64,000 nucleotides of DNA from Scytalidium lignicola (GCA_002812745.2 NCSJ02000077.1:1-64000); one strand, 5' to 3'. Counted from the stretch's first letter, positions 23,925-34,564 are shown. Notes: generated from the letters alone by a model not told the origin. A program made the numbers and translations.

Positions 23925-24510
23925 AATGTCTATACAACGCTGATGTTTAACAAACACTGAAATTATTCTAAATTAATCTTAATAGACATTAGGTTTTTAT
24001 TTCATAATGTCTCTCAGACGCCAGAGTTTATAAAGGTCAAAATTCGACTTCAAAAACGCTATCGCTTTTATTACGCTAGTGCTTTGCAAACGTTGAAGCT
24101 GTAAGGTTCTAAGTTTAGGCTAGCATTTCCACCGACGCTAACGTATCCATTGTGCTAACGCCTCTCAAACGTTAGAGTATAGAGGGATAAATTTGGTTCT
24201 AACATCGCTGGTGCTTCCATTCTGCCAATGACTTGTAAACGCTGGCGTTATACTAAGTGAAGTTTTGATTCTTATAGCACTGGTGTCTCCATTGCGCCGG
24301 TGCCTTACAAGCGCTGGAGCTATGAAAAGATAAATTTAGCTTCAATGACGCTGGCGCATTCTCAGCGCTAGCGTCTGTCAAGCTCCAGCCAATTGAGGCA
24401 TCGGCGCCTAAGGCCAGTTTTTGCTCCCTTGTCGACGCTAACGTTAATCAAGCGTCAGCGCAATTGATGCGTCAGCGTCCTGGAGCCAGTTTTTGCTCCC
24501 CTTAAAGACG
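23925..24510. repeat. Degenerate tandem repeat, units about 70-80 bp
   Basis: At least five successive units share a core like ACGCTGGTGCTTCCATTGYG, then CAAACGCTGGMG (units begin near 23935, 24005, 24045, 24120, 24195, 24270 and 24340). Units differ mostly by transitions. A second unit type with GGAGCCAGTTTTTGCTCCC occurs at about 24410-24430 and 24473-24500. No reading frame runs through the array. Confidence 0.7.
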
Positions 24511-24569
24511 CCGAATACTGCTAAGCGAAAGCTCAGTAAACATGCTATCATCTGCCTTACAACTAGAAC

Positions 24570-24738
24570 TCAAGCTAACCTAAAATTAGTAATCAAGCAC
24601 TGCTGCTCTACAAGTTAACCATCTCTTCAAAAATTAGTAATCAAGCGCTGGTGCCTCATTAAGTGCTGACCCTTTAATCAAGCATTGGTGCTCTCAAGGC
24701 ATTGCTGTCCTACAAGTTATTCTTCGAAAAAGTTAGTA
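24570..24738. repeat. Tandem repeat, about 53-bp units, left of TIR element
   Basis: Units with the core TACAAGTTA...TCTTC.AAAAATTAGTAATCAAGC are repeated here and resume at 29915-29985 on the far side of the transposon. Taking out 24739-29914 plus one TA restores an uninterrupted unit, which fixes the insertion point. Confidence 0.75.
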
Positions 24739-24854
24739 CAGTAAAAGGCGAATTGCGTGTTGTGAATTTTATAGTTAATTATATTAGCGAAGTCTAATTC
24801 TGCTGATATCTGTGGCTGTGCACTCCTCACCAGATGTACGCCCAAAGTACCGTT
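24739..24854 (+). repeat. Left terminal inverted repeat
   Basis: Starts CAGTAAAAGGCGAATTG and ends at CCCAAAGTACC. Preceded by TA. By eye it is roughly 65-70 percent identical to the reverse complement of 29803-29914. Confidence 0.75.
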
Positions 24855-25098
24855 GCTATGTGATTGCATCACGAAGCCGATTTTTGTTCATTCTTACATA
24901 CTTTTCTCAATTAGACCCGGAGTTAGCACTTTGTGTTAGCCAGTTATCATAGCATTAAAACTGGAATGATGCATAGCATATTTTGATCAAAACATTACTA
25001 AATTAAAAGAAAAGTTTGAGACCAAGCTAATAGCCTCAATAGCCTCATGCAGCGTGTGCACCTTTCAAAGAATCCGTCGAAAGAGATAGCAGTTTGAA

Positions 25099-26083
25099 AT
25101 GTCTACCTTAAGAACTAACTGCGTCGGCCGTCGTAGCTGCATTACTTCACATATGAAAAAAGCACTCTGTGACATACTACTTAAACAACTCTATCTGTAT
25201 CGATGCGAGATGGCAGACTTTATCTATCGTAGGTTTCGTAAAAGGATATCGGAAAGATCAATCGGTCGGACTTTACGATCAATAGGCTGGACGAGGAAAC
25301 AATCCACCGCATTGCACAACAACGGGATGCTGACCTCCGAGATTACTATCTACATAGAATATCGATGTACAAGTCCTACTAACTTGTCTTTGTTGATAAG
25401 TCTAGCTGCAATGGAAGGGCTGGACATAGGCGTTGGGGGTAGTCTTCAAAGGGTCCTCCCCTATCCACGTTACAAAGTTTTGTCGCGGAAAAAGATAGCA
25501 CATCCTTCCAGCATACGCACAAGATGGCATTATACTAAGGCGAGCATACTAAGGATCAACAGACTGTGATTTGTTTGAAGACTTCATCGCCTAGTTGCTA
25601 CATCACTATGGCAGATACCCAGAGCCAAAATCTGTAATCGTTATGGACAACGCTTCTTGGCATCATTCAGAAAAGCTCATGCAGATGTGCTGGGACGCAG
25701 GAATAATATTAGAGTTCCTATCACCGTACTCACCTAACTTCAACCCTATTGAGGAGTATTTTAGAGTGCTTAAGAAATTTATCAAGAAAAAGTGGCACCA
25801 AAACGAGGATTTCATTGCAAGCCACGAAGACCGGAGAAGGATTGGAGTCCGAGGGATTTCTAAATCGTATGTAATTGAACAAACGTCGTCGTCGGTGACG
25901 AACATACAGGCTGGCTCGCTCAAAATCTTGAAACACCTGCCTAGGAGCGCTGGCTTTCTCCACCGGTTCGCCCATCAAGCATTCAATCGTCCTGTTGAAT
26001 GCATCTGGCATCTTCCGCTTGCCGTTAAAGGGTATGCATATGCAAGGCACCAAATGAGCATGACCGCGAAATACGTTGAATAG
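25099..26083 (+). pseudogene. Tc1/mariner-type DDE transposase, frameshifted
   Basis: An N-terminal helix-turn-helix-like region (25099-25310; SERSIGRTLRSIGW) is followed, after a frame change, by FVDKSSCNGRAGHRRWGWSS at about 25390-25450, which contains the first catalytic Asp. An in-frame stop and another frame change precede the intact C-terminal part (25595-25810). There IVMDNASWHH supplies the second Asp and SPYSPNFNPIEEYF the acidic third position, a DDE_3/IS630-Tc1 arrangement. At least two frameshifts and two stops (near 25500 and 25594) mean no active enzyme is made. It lies 245 bp inside the left TIR, in the expected place and orientation for the transposase that created the element. 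Confidence 0.75.
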
Positions 26084-26253
26084 AGCACTTGATGTGCGAG
26101 GCCGATACTAAAATCGTTTTGTCAGTTACCAACAAAGCATTTTTTAAATTCCTAGCAGCAACATTATTGGTTCAACGAGGTAAGAAGTTAGAATTTAACT
26201 ACCTCCATTGGTGAAATAGCAGTGCCATTCTTTTATGTAGTTTGAGCTTCTCA

Positions 26254-27810
26254 TTAACTCACATCCAATTTCTGAATGCTGAGCGAGTCACCCCTAAATT
26301 TCCTCCACCACATCGTACTCTCCCACACTTCTCCATCTTCCCCTCCCAATAACGTCCACCACTTTTTCAGAAACCACGGCTCAGCTTCCCAGCTCCTCCC
26401 ATCCGTCGGATCAGCAACGCTAGAGCGATCCGTCTGCCAGCAGACAAGTCCAAGATCACCGATATCCTTCTTCAGATCCCAGTAGTCGATCTTCGGCGGT
26501 GAGTGTGACATGAGATCCAGTGCTCGCGAGCGCACAGACGGAAATGGAAGAATATCCAGAAAAGGATGATGCAGCTGCATGATCTGCTCATTGGTGGGCC
26601 GTAGACTGCGTGGTTTGCCCTTCGATAAGGTTGCTCGGATTGAGTCAACGTTTGAGGCATTGGCTTCAGGATGGAAGAACGGGGAGAAGCAATAGTGATC
26701 GAAGAAGTCTTCCGGTAACAATCCAACTGCTTTTGCGCACTGTGAAAATGCATCCACAAGTGGCATTTGAAGCATTCTGAAACAGTCTGATTCAGGACTG
26801 GGAGTTATTAAGCGAGATATAGGGCGGAAGGGCGAGTTGTTTAGATATAGCGGTTTGTCGTTGGTGAGTATTTGCAGTCCAGTGACGAAGAGCTCGCCCA
26901 GGTGGAAGAAGGGGTCGTTAGCCTTGTGTGTCCCAGCGGAAGCTTTGATTCCGCTGTAAAATATGGTCTCTATGTCGAGTTTCTGCTCTAGAGCCATGCT
27001 AAAGAGCCTGCTTGGGTTTTTAGAGACCTTGAGCTGTGACAAGTATCGGAACGAGTGCCAAGCAAGGGTGCGACTTGCGAGACTTTTCCGATGAAGGACT
27101 GGAGGAAGAATTGCTTGAGAACTGGACGAGTATCCTGCGAAAGGTGTATTCGGAAGGGAAATTGGTGTATCGAAGGAGGAGTAGGCTTGGGCTGCATGAC
27201 TTGCATCCTGGAACTGCTTCCACTGTCCTGAGAAGTCTGGATATGGGAGTGTGCTATTGGTGTTCGGCAAACAAGCTGAGTTGATGGACGACTGATTGAA
27301 ACCAAGAGGGATCTGTGTCAGGTTGAAGCCATCCAGAGTAAACGAAAGATTTAAATCTTCTTCTGTAACAGGAAATAAATACGACATGTCCGGAAAGGCA
27401 TTGAATTGGGTTTCAGAAATGGTGTCTATCTCTGGGAACGAATTGACAGTATCCTCGGCTTCTTTAGGAGCAGTCAGGTGCTGAGGCTGTGAAGACTGGG
27501 TTCTCAAACTGGGTTCTTTTTCTGCTTCTGCATCGAAACCTGTCAAAACCGCCTCTGTCGAATCAGAAGTGGGATTTTCTGTCTCTGTTGGCGTAACACG
27601 AACATTTCTAGCAGCAATCCGCTCTAGCTCTGCAACGCGAGCGATTTGCTTCAGACCTAGAGCAGTCTGTCAATTTCAAGCTATAGACAGGGATTAAGTG
27701 GACCACGAACGGTAATTCCGCTGCGCTTCTCTGTTTTGTTGCTTCCTCTTCTCGGTCATACGTCTCTTGTACTGAACTTTGGTTCCAGGGGTCTGTGCCG
27801 GACGGTCCAT
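26254..27810 (-). CDS. bZIP transcription factor with DUF3425 domain
   Basis: Exon 1 is 27810-27711 and exon 2 is 27656-26254. The 54-bp intron (27710-27657) has a GTTCGT donor and a CTAG acceptor in phase 1. This splice restores the basic leucine zipper: basic region about residues 15-34 (RRMTEKRKQQNREAQRNYR, with the N-x7-R signature), then LKQIARVAELERI as a short zipper. The ATG at 27810 is the first in frame. The product is 500 residues. The middle is Ser/Thr/Pro-rich, as in activation regions. The C terminus (about 375-495; HHPFLDILPFPSVR, then a Trp-rich end) matches DUF3425, common in fungal bZIP regulators. It is nuclear by family. It is divergently transcribed from the reductase at 28179 across 368 bp, suggesting regulation of that gene. 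The gene is intact, lies inside a TIR element and has normal composition unlike the flanking repeats. Confidence 0.88.
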
Positions 27811-28178
27811 TATGGCGGATTCATGAACGCCCGATGTGTCTATAGTTGAGATGGTCTCCAAAGATAGAATATTATGTCCTCGTTCCACTCAGGTTTTGGA
27901 GAATATGACATCAGATTTTCGTGATTGTACCTCACGTTGCTGCAGGAGAAGCCGGAGGAGATGGCTCAGGTAAGCCAACATCGAAACGCCAAAGTGGGGT
28001 CGTGCACGTGACGTTTTGGCTCATCTCAGCCAATTCGGAGGGGAGTTTTACATATAAAGAGTCCTCCAGAACTCCTCCGCTCAGCTCAGAATTTGTACCT
28101 ACTATGCATGGTCCTCGTTCTTACTTCACAATTCTTTCAACTCAAAACTTCACCCGCAGATTTCACCATCGATCCATT
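27811..28178. promoter_or_regulatory. Divergent promoter of bZIP and reductase genes
   Basis: The 368-bp gap contains CACGTGACGT at 28005-28014 (a CACGTG box overlapping TGACGT, both ACGT-core sites favoured by bZIP proteins), CCAAT at 28030-28034, and ATATAAA at 28052-28058, about 120 bp before the reductase ATG. The motifs are seen directly; binding by the neighbouring bZIP protein is inference. Confidence 0.55.
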
Positions 28179-29263
28179 ATGACTTCGAAAATTCCAACAA
28201 GACGGCTTGGGAAAGAAGGCCCCTTGATTCCAGCCCTTGGATACGGCACAATGGGTCTGAGCAGTCACTACGGCAAAGTCCCAGACGATGAAACTCGGTT
28301 TGCAATCTTAGATCGGGCATACGAACTCGGAATACGATTCTGGGATACTTCAGACATGTACGGAGACAGCGAGAAACTCATTGGAAAGTGGTTTGCCCGC
28401 ACCGGAAAGCGTGATGAGATCTTCTTGTCGTCAAAGTTCGGATACAAAGTGACACCAAGCAAGGGTTCCATGCCTGGTCTCACGTTTCATTCCGATCCAG
28501 AGTATGTGAGAGAGGCCTGTGACCGGTCTCTCAAACGATTGGGTATAGAGCATATCGATCTGTACTACATGCATGTTCCAGATGGAAAGACCCCGATCGA
28601 GGATACGATTGAGACCATGGTGGAGCTAAAGAAGTGAGATTGATATTCAGAGTCAAACAGGACACGCTAACATGAAACAGAGCTGGGAAAATCAAGTACC
28701 TTGGGCTCTGCGGTATGAACAAGAAGGGGCTTCGTCGAGCCGAAGCGGTGCATCACATCGACTCTGTTCAAGTTGAATACAGCCTATTTGCTCTCGACAT
28801 AGAGGATCCAGAAGAAGGATGTCTCGAAACTTGTCGCGAACTTGGGATTGCGGTGGTTTGTCTCAGTCCACTCGGCCGAGGCTTTTTGACAGGTCGATAC
28901 AAGACCAGGGATGACTTTGAGGCAAATGACGTTCGGCGTTTGTTTCCGCGTTTTTCTGCCGAGAACTTTCCCAAGAACTTGAAGTTTGTGGAGTACATAC
29001 AATCTGCGGCAGAGAAGAAAGGATGCACAGCTGCTCAGCTCTGTCTGGCCTTTTTGATGGCACAAGGAGACGATATCATCTCGATCCCAGGAACGAAAAG
29101 TATTGAGCGTCTGGAGGAAAATGCTGGCTCCCTTGACGTTGTCCTGACAGAGGCAGAGCTCAAGGACATTCGGCACGAGATCTCCAGCATTCCACTTTCT
29201 GGCTCACATCGTCCGGGTGCTTATGCCACCATCCATGGCATCGAAACACCAGAACGAAAGTAG
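28179..29263 (+). CDS. Aldo-keto reductase, two exons
   Basis: Exons 28179-28633 and 28681-29263 encode 345 residues. The 47-bp intron (28634-28680) has a GTGAGA donor, a GCTAAC branch site and a CAG acceptor. An in-frame extension upstream exists, but MTSKIPTRRLG starts exactly where the family usually starts. The catalytic tetrad is complete: D56, Y61, K86, H132 (in DTSDMYGDSE, SSKFG and YYMHVPD). The C-terminal IPGTKSIERLEENAG is the NADPH-binding loop. The fold is a TIM barrel; members reduce aldehydes and ketones with NADPH in the cytosol, and this sequence resembles the YakC/AKR13-like and perakine-reductase-like group. Substrate is unknown; detoxification of reactive carbonyls or plant compounds is plausible. 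It shares its promoter with the bZIP gene and lies inside the 24739-29914 element. It shows no damage. Confidence 0.92.
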
Positions 29264-29802
29264 ACGAACACTACTTTCAGGAATTCGAGCAGAGCACAAG
29301 CAGTTTTTGAGGAAGTTCGTCACTGTTGGCCCTTCCATCAGTCTGCCAGGCTTCGGAGGCTTTCCAGAGTTTCTGTTGGGCTGCAATGGCTTCGTATCTT
29401 CACCATTCTTGGTCCTGACGGTGGTTCTAGGGGTCAGTCTTAAATCTGGGCCCTCATAAAGACTCAATATATATAAACAGGGTCAATATTTGATCGGATG
29501 CCAATTATGTTCAATTTCAGAGCTGAAATCCATTCACATGTTAGATGATGCCGGTCGGGATCTCACCCTCATCAGTGCGAAGCTGTCACGTGACGTACGT
29601 TTGTAAAATTACGGCCCCTAAGAGTGGAACGAAGAGTTCGCACCATGACTCTGATCATTACTGTCAAGCCGCGTTTACATTTTTATCGACATATCGCGTG
29701 CCTTCGTTGTCGAGTTGAAAGCAACGTTTAAGTGAACCAGCCAATAACAGAGTGATCATTACTACTAATGCATAAATTTAATGCAACTAAGCTTAGTTTA
29801 GT
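29264..29802. other. Cargo-side spacer inside the TIR element
   Basis: No gene supported. It contains a second CACGTGACGT at 29587-29596, identical to the 10-mer in the divergent promoter, and a TATATATAAA at about 29468-29477. It may be the 3' region of the reductase gene or the promoter remnant of a lost third cargo gene. Confidence 0.4.
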
Positions 29803-29914
29803 GGTACTTTGGAGTACAAACCGGGCAAGGGTGCACAGCCACAAGTGTCTGGAAATGGACCCCACTAAAAATATTTAACTAAAAAACTAGTAACACCCAA
29901 TTCGCCTTCTACTG
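29803..29914 (-). repeat. Right terminal inverted repeat
   Basis: Ends CAATTCGCCTTCTACTG, followed by TA. Internal islands GGTACTTTGG and GTGCACAGCCAC mirror the left repeat. Confidence 0.75.
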
Positions 29915-29985
29915 TAATCAAGCATTGCTACTTTACAAGCTATCTTTTCCAAAAATTAGTAATCAAGCACTGCTGCTTTACAGAA
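29915..29985. repeat. Tandem repeat resumed right of TIR element
   Basis: Two more 53-bp-type units (AATCAAGCATTGCTACTTTA, then AATTAGTAATCAAGCACTGC) continue the array broken at 24738. Confidence 0.7.
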
Positions 29986-30727
29986 GTCAAAGACCATCGA
30001 TATTTGCTGTCGATGCACGTGCTATTTCTGCTATTTCGCATGGAACTCCCCTATGAAACGGCTGGTCGCTCAACTTACTTACTTTTAAGCACCATCAAAT
30101 TCTGGACCTGCTAAGTAAAGCCACATCTAACTTGGAGGATACAGAATCTGGCAGCAGGGTTGGTTATTTCGCACGGAAGTCCTAGCGAAAATTAGCTTGA
30201 GGTCCAATTACTACCATGAACAAAACTAAGTCTCCTAAAGCCATTTCTCGCTTTGTGATTTGAACGCACTGACACGATTGATGTAGGCGCCAGTTTGGCC
30301 CCAGCTCGGTTATTTTGTGCGGAGTTCCTCCACGAAAGGGCCAGTCGTTCAAACTGGCTTTCATAGACCGAAAAGTACCCCACCGATTTCAACCTCTGAG
30401 CAAGCCATTTCGAATTCATTAGATGTGGTATCCTGAGGCTCTTATGAGCGCCGTTTCTGGCCGTTAGAGCTTTTTTAGCTGATTAATAATACTACAGAGC
30501 AATATTGTTTGGGCTGACTTAAATCGCCGCCAGAGTTACTTAAATCGCCGCCAACCCCCTGGTGTCGGACACAACCTCAGGCATAACACTACCTTAGCCT
30601 CACATACAAATTAGTATAGTAACAAAAGATTGCACAATGTAATCAATTATACCCTTATTATCTGACAACNTTTTTAAAACTATGGTAATATTTCGATACA
30701 ATCTTGAGTTTCTTATACTACCTCCCA
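29986..30727. other. Repeat-bearing spacer, no gene seen
   Basis: Contains three diverged copies of a TATTTCGCAYGGA-type segment (about 30032, 30166 and 30310) and a direct repeat ACTTAAATCGCCGCCA at about 30518 and 30538. Reading frames here are short and unsupported. The AT-rich block begins near 30590. Confidence 0.45.
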
Positions 30728-31076
30728 TGTTATGGCTCTTACCGTCACAGCCTGATAGGTGCTAGAATGACAGCCTATAGAGAGTCGGTGACCAAACAGG
30801 GGGTTGGGTCACATGACTAATGCAAGTCTACGAGGTCTACAAGTCTAAGTGTTAAACCTATTAGACTAGGTAAAGCACTTGCATATTGGTTGACAATGAT
30901 TGTCTATATAAGAATATGCTCTTTAAGCTTTAGTTAAGAACCTTATATTCAACCTAAGTTACAACTTTACTATATATACTTGTTTACTATAATTACAAAC
31001 ACCTTACTTTTACATAAATCCATCAAGAGTAACTAGACTTACCCTATATAACTATACTATAAGAAGTCTTATAACA
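30728..31076 (+). repeat. Gypsy family 2 LTR, 5' copy
   Basis: Starts TGTTATGGCTCTTACCGTC and ends CTTATAACA. It aligns with 21235-21569 and keeps more G/C, so it is the less mutated copy. Confidence 0.75.
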
Positions 31077-32710
31077 TTTTGAATACTATTATATAAAAGT
31101 AAGTTGTATTAGACTTGAACAAGTATTAGACAAAGATATAATAATTAGTTTAAAAGACAACTCTGAAGAAAGTTCTGAAAAAAGCTTAATAAGTAAAAGC
31201 TTAAGTGAAGAAGTTAACTTAGAGAATAAAATTATAAACTTAACATAAGTTAGATTACTAGTTGGATTTATAATTAAAGGACTTTTAAGAGGACTACTAT
31301 TAAGATTATTAACTTTATTACTTAGACTACTAATAATCATTATAAGTAATGTTAAAAGACTATTAAGAGAAGAGGTAAGAGTAATTAAACCAGACTTCTT
31401 TTATGGAAATAAGAATAAGCTTAAAGTATACTTAGTACAAATAAGAATATATCTAATGTTAAATAAATAAACGTTGATAAACAATATACAAAGAGTATTA
31501 TAAGTAAAATTATACCTTAAAAGAATTATAATAAATTAATTTCAACTCTTTTTGAATAATTACTTTAGTTATACAAAAGATCTTATTAATAAAGAAACTT
31601 GAAAACTTCTTAATAATTATAATAAATATGTAAAGGAACTTAATAAGTTATTTAGAGATATTGATAAAAAGAGAAATGCAAAGTAATATATTTATTATCT
31701 TAAGCAGATAAGGATTATTAATGATTATATTGTTTTGTTCAAACAATATTCAATCAAGATAAACTAGAATAAGAAGGCTCTTATTATACAATATAAGAAA
31801 GGATTGAAGGATAAAATACACAATGAACTATATTNAAAAAGTACTAGTCTTAGACTTAGAAACCTTGATTAATTAATATATTGAAATCAAAAATCAATTA
31901 TACNAAAAAGAAACTGAACAAAAAGGGATTATCTTACTTTATAAGTGAGAATAATAATCAAGCAAAGAAATTACAATTATAAGAAGATCTTATAAACCTT
32001 GATGTAATTAGAAAAGGAAAACTATAAAAAGGTAAGAATCAAAAGCTTAAAGGAAAAGGGAATTTGTTTAGAATTAACCTTGAAAAACTAAAAGACTATA
32101 AAGAAAAGAAGTTATGTTTTAAATATAAACTTTTAAGGCATTTTGTTAATAATTATAAAGATAAAGGAAAATAAACAATAATTATAAGTATAAGTATTAT
32201 AAACATTCTTAAATAAGAATCATTATTATTAAACTATGAAAAAGCTTAAATTAATATACTTAATATAAGGATTTTTAAAAATCTTAAGATATACTTAAAA
32301 GGGGATATTATAAAAGAAGTACTTGATATTAAGGAATAACTTTAGTTAAAAGTATATTATTAAATCAAAATTAAATATCTAAGATGTTAGAGAATTATAT
32401 ACTTTTTAAAGAAAAGTAATAATAAGATCTTCTAATAAGAAACAAAGACAATTAACAATTTATATTATGACTAAGATAACTTAGTATTAATCATTAAAAG
32501 AAGTTATAAAACTATTAAGCTTATTTAGAGTAGATTGTGTTCACAAGAAATAATATTAAGATTATTTAAGATTAGTAGATAAGACTACTTATTAGGATTC
32601 AACTAATAAATATTAAACAAAAAAACCTTTAATCAACTTATTTAGAAAAAACATAAGCTATTAATAAGAACTTGAGTATTTAAGCATAGAATAAGTAATA
32701 ATATCTTAAG
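31077..32710 (+). mobile_element. Gypsy family 2 gag region, interrupted
   Basis: Follows its LTR directly. The plus strand encodes a gag-like protein (for example FFYGNKNKLKVYLVQIRIYL near 31400) and a knuckle near 32117-32160 with Cys-to-Tyr change (LCFKYKLLRHF). It stops at 32710, where a family 1 LTR begins. Frames contain many TAA and TAG. Confidence 0.65.
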
Positions 32711-33069
32711 TGTTACAGGTTTTACTGTAACACGATGATTGGTGTAAGCCTGAGGCTCGATACACAGCAGAGTGTATATAGAGAACCTAACAATCACATG
32801 ACATGATAAGGACCTAAGGGACTTGGGGGGNTCTAAGGGGTCTATAGACCTAGGGGACTTAGGAAGTCTAAAGGGTCCAGTTGGATTTCATTATCTATAT
32901 AAGCACACTGTAAGAACATAAGAGTAGACTCCTCATGTTCAACCTAAATACATTACTGGATCTTGCCTTTAACTTAATCACCTGCTTGTGTATCATACGT
33001 TTTCATTGTCCTTGAACATCTACCTTACCCTTAACTATCTAGTGACCTAGATAATGTAGTTTTATAACA
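32711..33069 (+). repeat. Gypsy family 1 LTR, third copy
   Basis: Matches 7673-8029 with transitions and one N near 32831. It keeps the GGGGTCC-rich segment and the TATATAAG element. Confidence 0.8.
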
Positions 33070-34330
33070 TTTTGAACATTACTTATCTTGATAAATTAGG
33101 ATTTGAAAGTAAACATACCAGTAGATAACAATAATAAACAACAACCTAAAGAAGGTTCTGAAAAAANGCTTTGAAGAAGAATCTAAAGAGAAATCTGAAG
33201 AAGTATCTAAGGAAAGTTCAGAAGATAATTCTGAAGAAGACTAAGATAAGGACTAGATTATCAAGGAGATTAACATCCAAGAAAGAATATTAGAAGAAGT
33301 TGTTATACTATCAAAGTAACCTACTAAATCAACAGAAGGATTAACTGTTGAAGAATTGTCAAGAGTTGTAAGAAAGAAGCTAATATCTTTACTACTTAAA
33401 CTTAACTTAAAACTAATTCTAGTACTAAGAGTTCTAAGTCTAAACCTTAATCCAAACTTTGAATTAGAGAACAATGTTGAACAAGTCTTAATAATAACCC
33501 TTAAAGAAGTCAAGATCACCAGACTAGACTTGTTCTATGAGAATAGAAAAAAAGTTAAAAGCATATCTCACTTAAACAAGAACTTATTTAGTATTAAATA
33601 ACCATCTATTACTTAAAGACATATATAAGGTCTTATAAGTATTAACATACTTAAGAGGAATAACCAAAACTTGGTTTCAACCTTTTAAGAATAAATAGTT
33701 CACAATAAATGAAGAAACGATGAACTAAAGAGTAATCAACATCATTACAAGTTGAGTTAATTACATAGAAGAACTTAAATACTTGTATAAGGATATTAAC
33801 AAAAAAAAAGAATATTAAGAGACAATTAACTTACCTTAGACAAACTAAGAGCCTTAGTGAATATACAATACTTTATCATTAGTATATAATATTAGTCAAC
33901 TAAGAAGAAGAAGTATATATATATTAGTATAAGACTAAGCTGAAGGACTTTATCAAAGAAGAATTATATTAATAACCTGCAATTATTACATTTAATACTC
34001 TTGTTGACTTGTTTATCAAAATCAAGAATGAATAATATAAAATGATTTTAGACAAAAGGAGTAGATCTTACTTCAACAAAAGAAAGACTGATAGTAAGAA
34101 GAATTAAGAAGACTTTATAAAGTTAGATGTTATAAAGAAAGGAAAAACCTTTAAAAGGAAAGGAAAGAAGTACTTTAAAGGAAGAAGTAAGAAAGAGAAC
34201 TCCTTTAGAATTTCCTCTGAAGAACTTGACAAAAAAAGAAAGAACAAATTATGTTTTAAGTATAAACTTCTTAGACATATAGCAAATACTTATAAGAAGG
34301 ACAACAAGTTAAGTATAACAATTAAAGTTA
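32711..34330 (+). mobile_element. Gypsy family 1 LTR and gag, inserted into family 2
   Basis: LTR 32711-33069 (TGTTACAGGTTTTACTG to TTATAACA), then the acidic gag start and gag, parallel to 8081-9290. It ends at the N at 34331, after which family 2 pol sequence resumes. It seems to be a third family 1 copy nested in a family 2 element, its right part deleted or unassembled. Confidence 0.7.
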
Positions 34331-34331
34331 N

Positions 34332-34524
34332 AACTTAATAAAGAATAAGTAATTAAGAAAATCTTAGATTATAAATATTAGTATAAGAAGATTTAATATT
34401 TAGTTAAATAAAAGGAATTTTCAAAATTAGATAATTCATAAGAACTTATTAAACATTTAAAGAATGTTAAAAGGATAATAAAGAATTATCATTAAACTTT
34501 AGTCAAAAAGAATCCTTAAAAAGA
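34332..34524 (+). mobile_element. Gypsy family 2 chromodomain end fragment
   Basis: Closely parallels 20400-20600, including the chromodomain C-terminal stretch (ENLRL-like to LVK), starting directly after the N at 34331 and ending at an ATT repeat. Confidence 0.6.

Positions 34525-34558
<34 letters not shown>
34525..34558. repeat. (ATT)n microsatellite
   Basis: About eleven ATT units lie exactly between the end of the family 2 fragment and the start of another Gypsy LTR, probably where two insertions met. Confidence 0.85.
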
Positions 34559-34564
34559 TTATAC

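Larger units (their letters stand above)
24739..29914. mobile_element. TIR element of Tc1/mariner type carrying bZIP and reductase genes
   Basis: Both ends begin CAGTARAAGGCGAATTG in opposite orientation, and the element is flanked by TA on each side (24737-24738, 29915-29916), the signature target duplication of the Tc1/mariner superfamily. The imperfect inverted repeats extend about 115 bp, with strongly conserved islands GTGGCTGTGCAC and CCAAAGTACC. Inside are a broken DDE transposase (25099-26083), a bZIP gene (minus, 26254-27810) and an aldo-keto reductase gene (plus, 28179-29263). Usual Tc1/mariner elements are 1.3-2.5 kb, so about 3 kb is cargo. No third copy of the terminus was found between transposase and cargo, so this reads as one unit and not as a transposon next to bystander genes. 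Transposition in trans would still be possible. Confidence 0.75.

Noticed and set aside
23925..24510. CRISPR-like array
   Set aside because: Units are degenerate, there is no constant repeat/unique spacer pattern, and the genome is eukaryotic.
25663..26053. Minus-strand frames opposite the transposase
   Set aside because: Shadows of the transposase C-terminal coding sequence.
27921..28178. N-terminal extension of the reductase by 86 residues
   Set aside because: It covers the promoter motifs, has no domain, and family members start at the Met at 28179.
28768..29176. Minus-strand frame of 130 codons
   Set aside because: Opposite the reductase second exon; no independent evidence.
24739..29914. 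Starship-type giant element
   Set aside because: No tyrosine recombinase (DUF3435) captain is visible, and the ends and TA duplication fit Tc1/mariner instead.
34525..34558. ATT repeat as a LINE tail
   Set aside because: The sequence on its left is Gypsy chromodomain, not a non-LTR element, and no target duplication was found.
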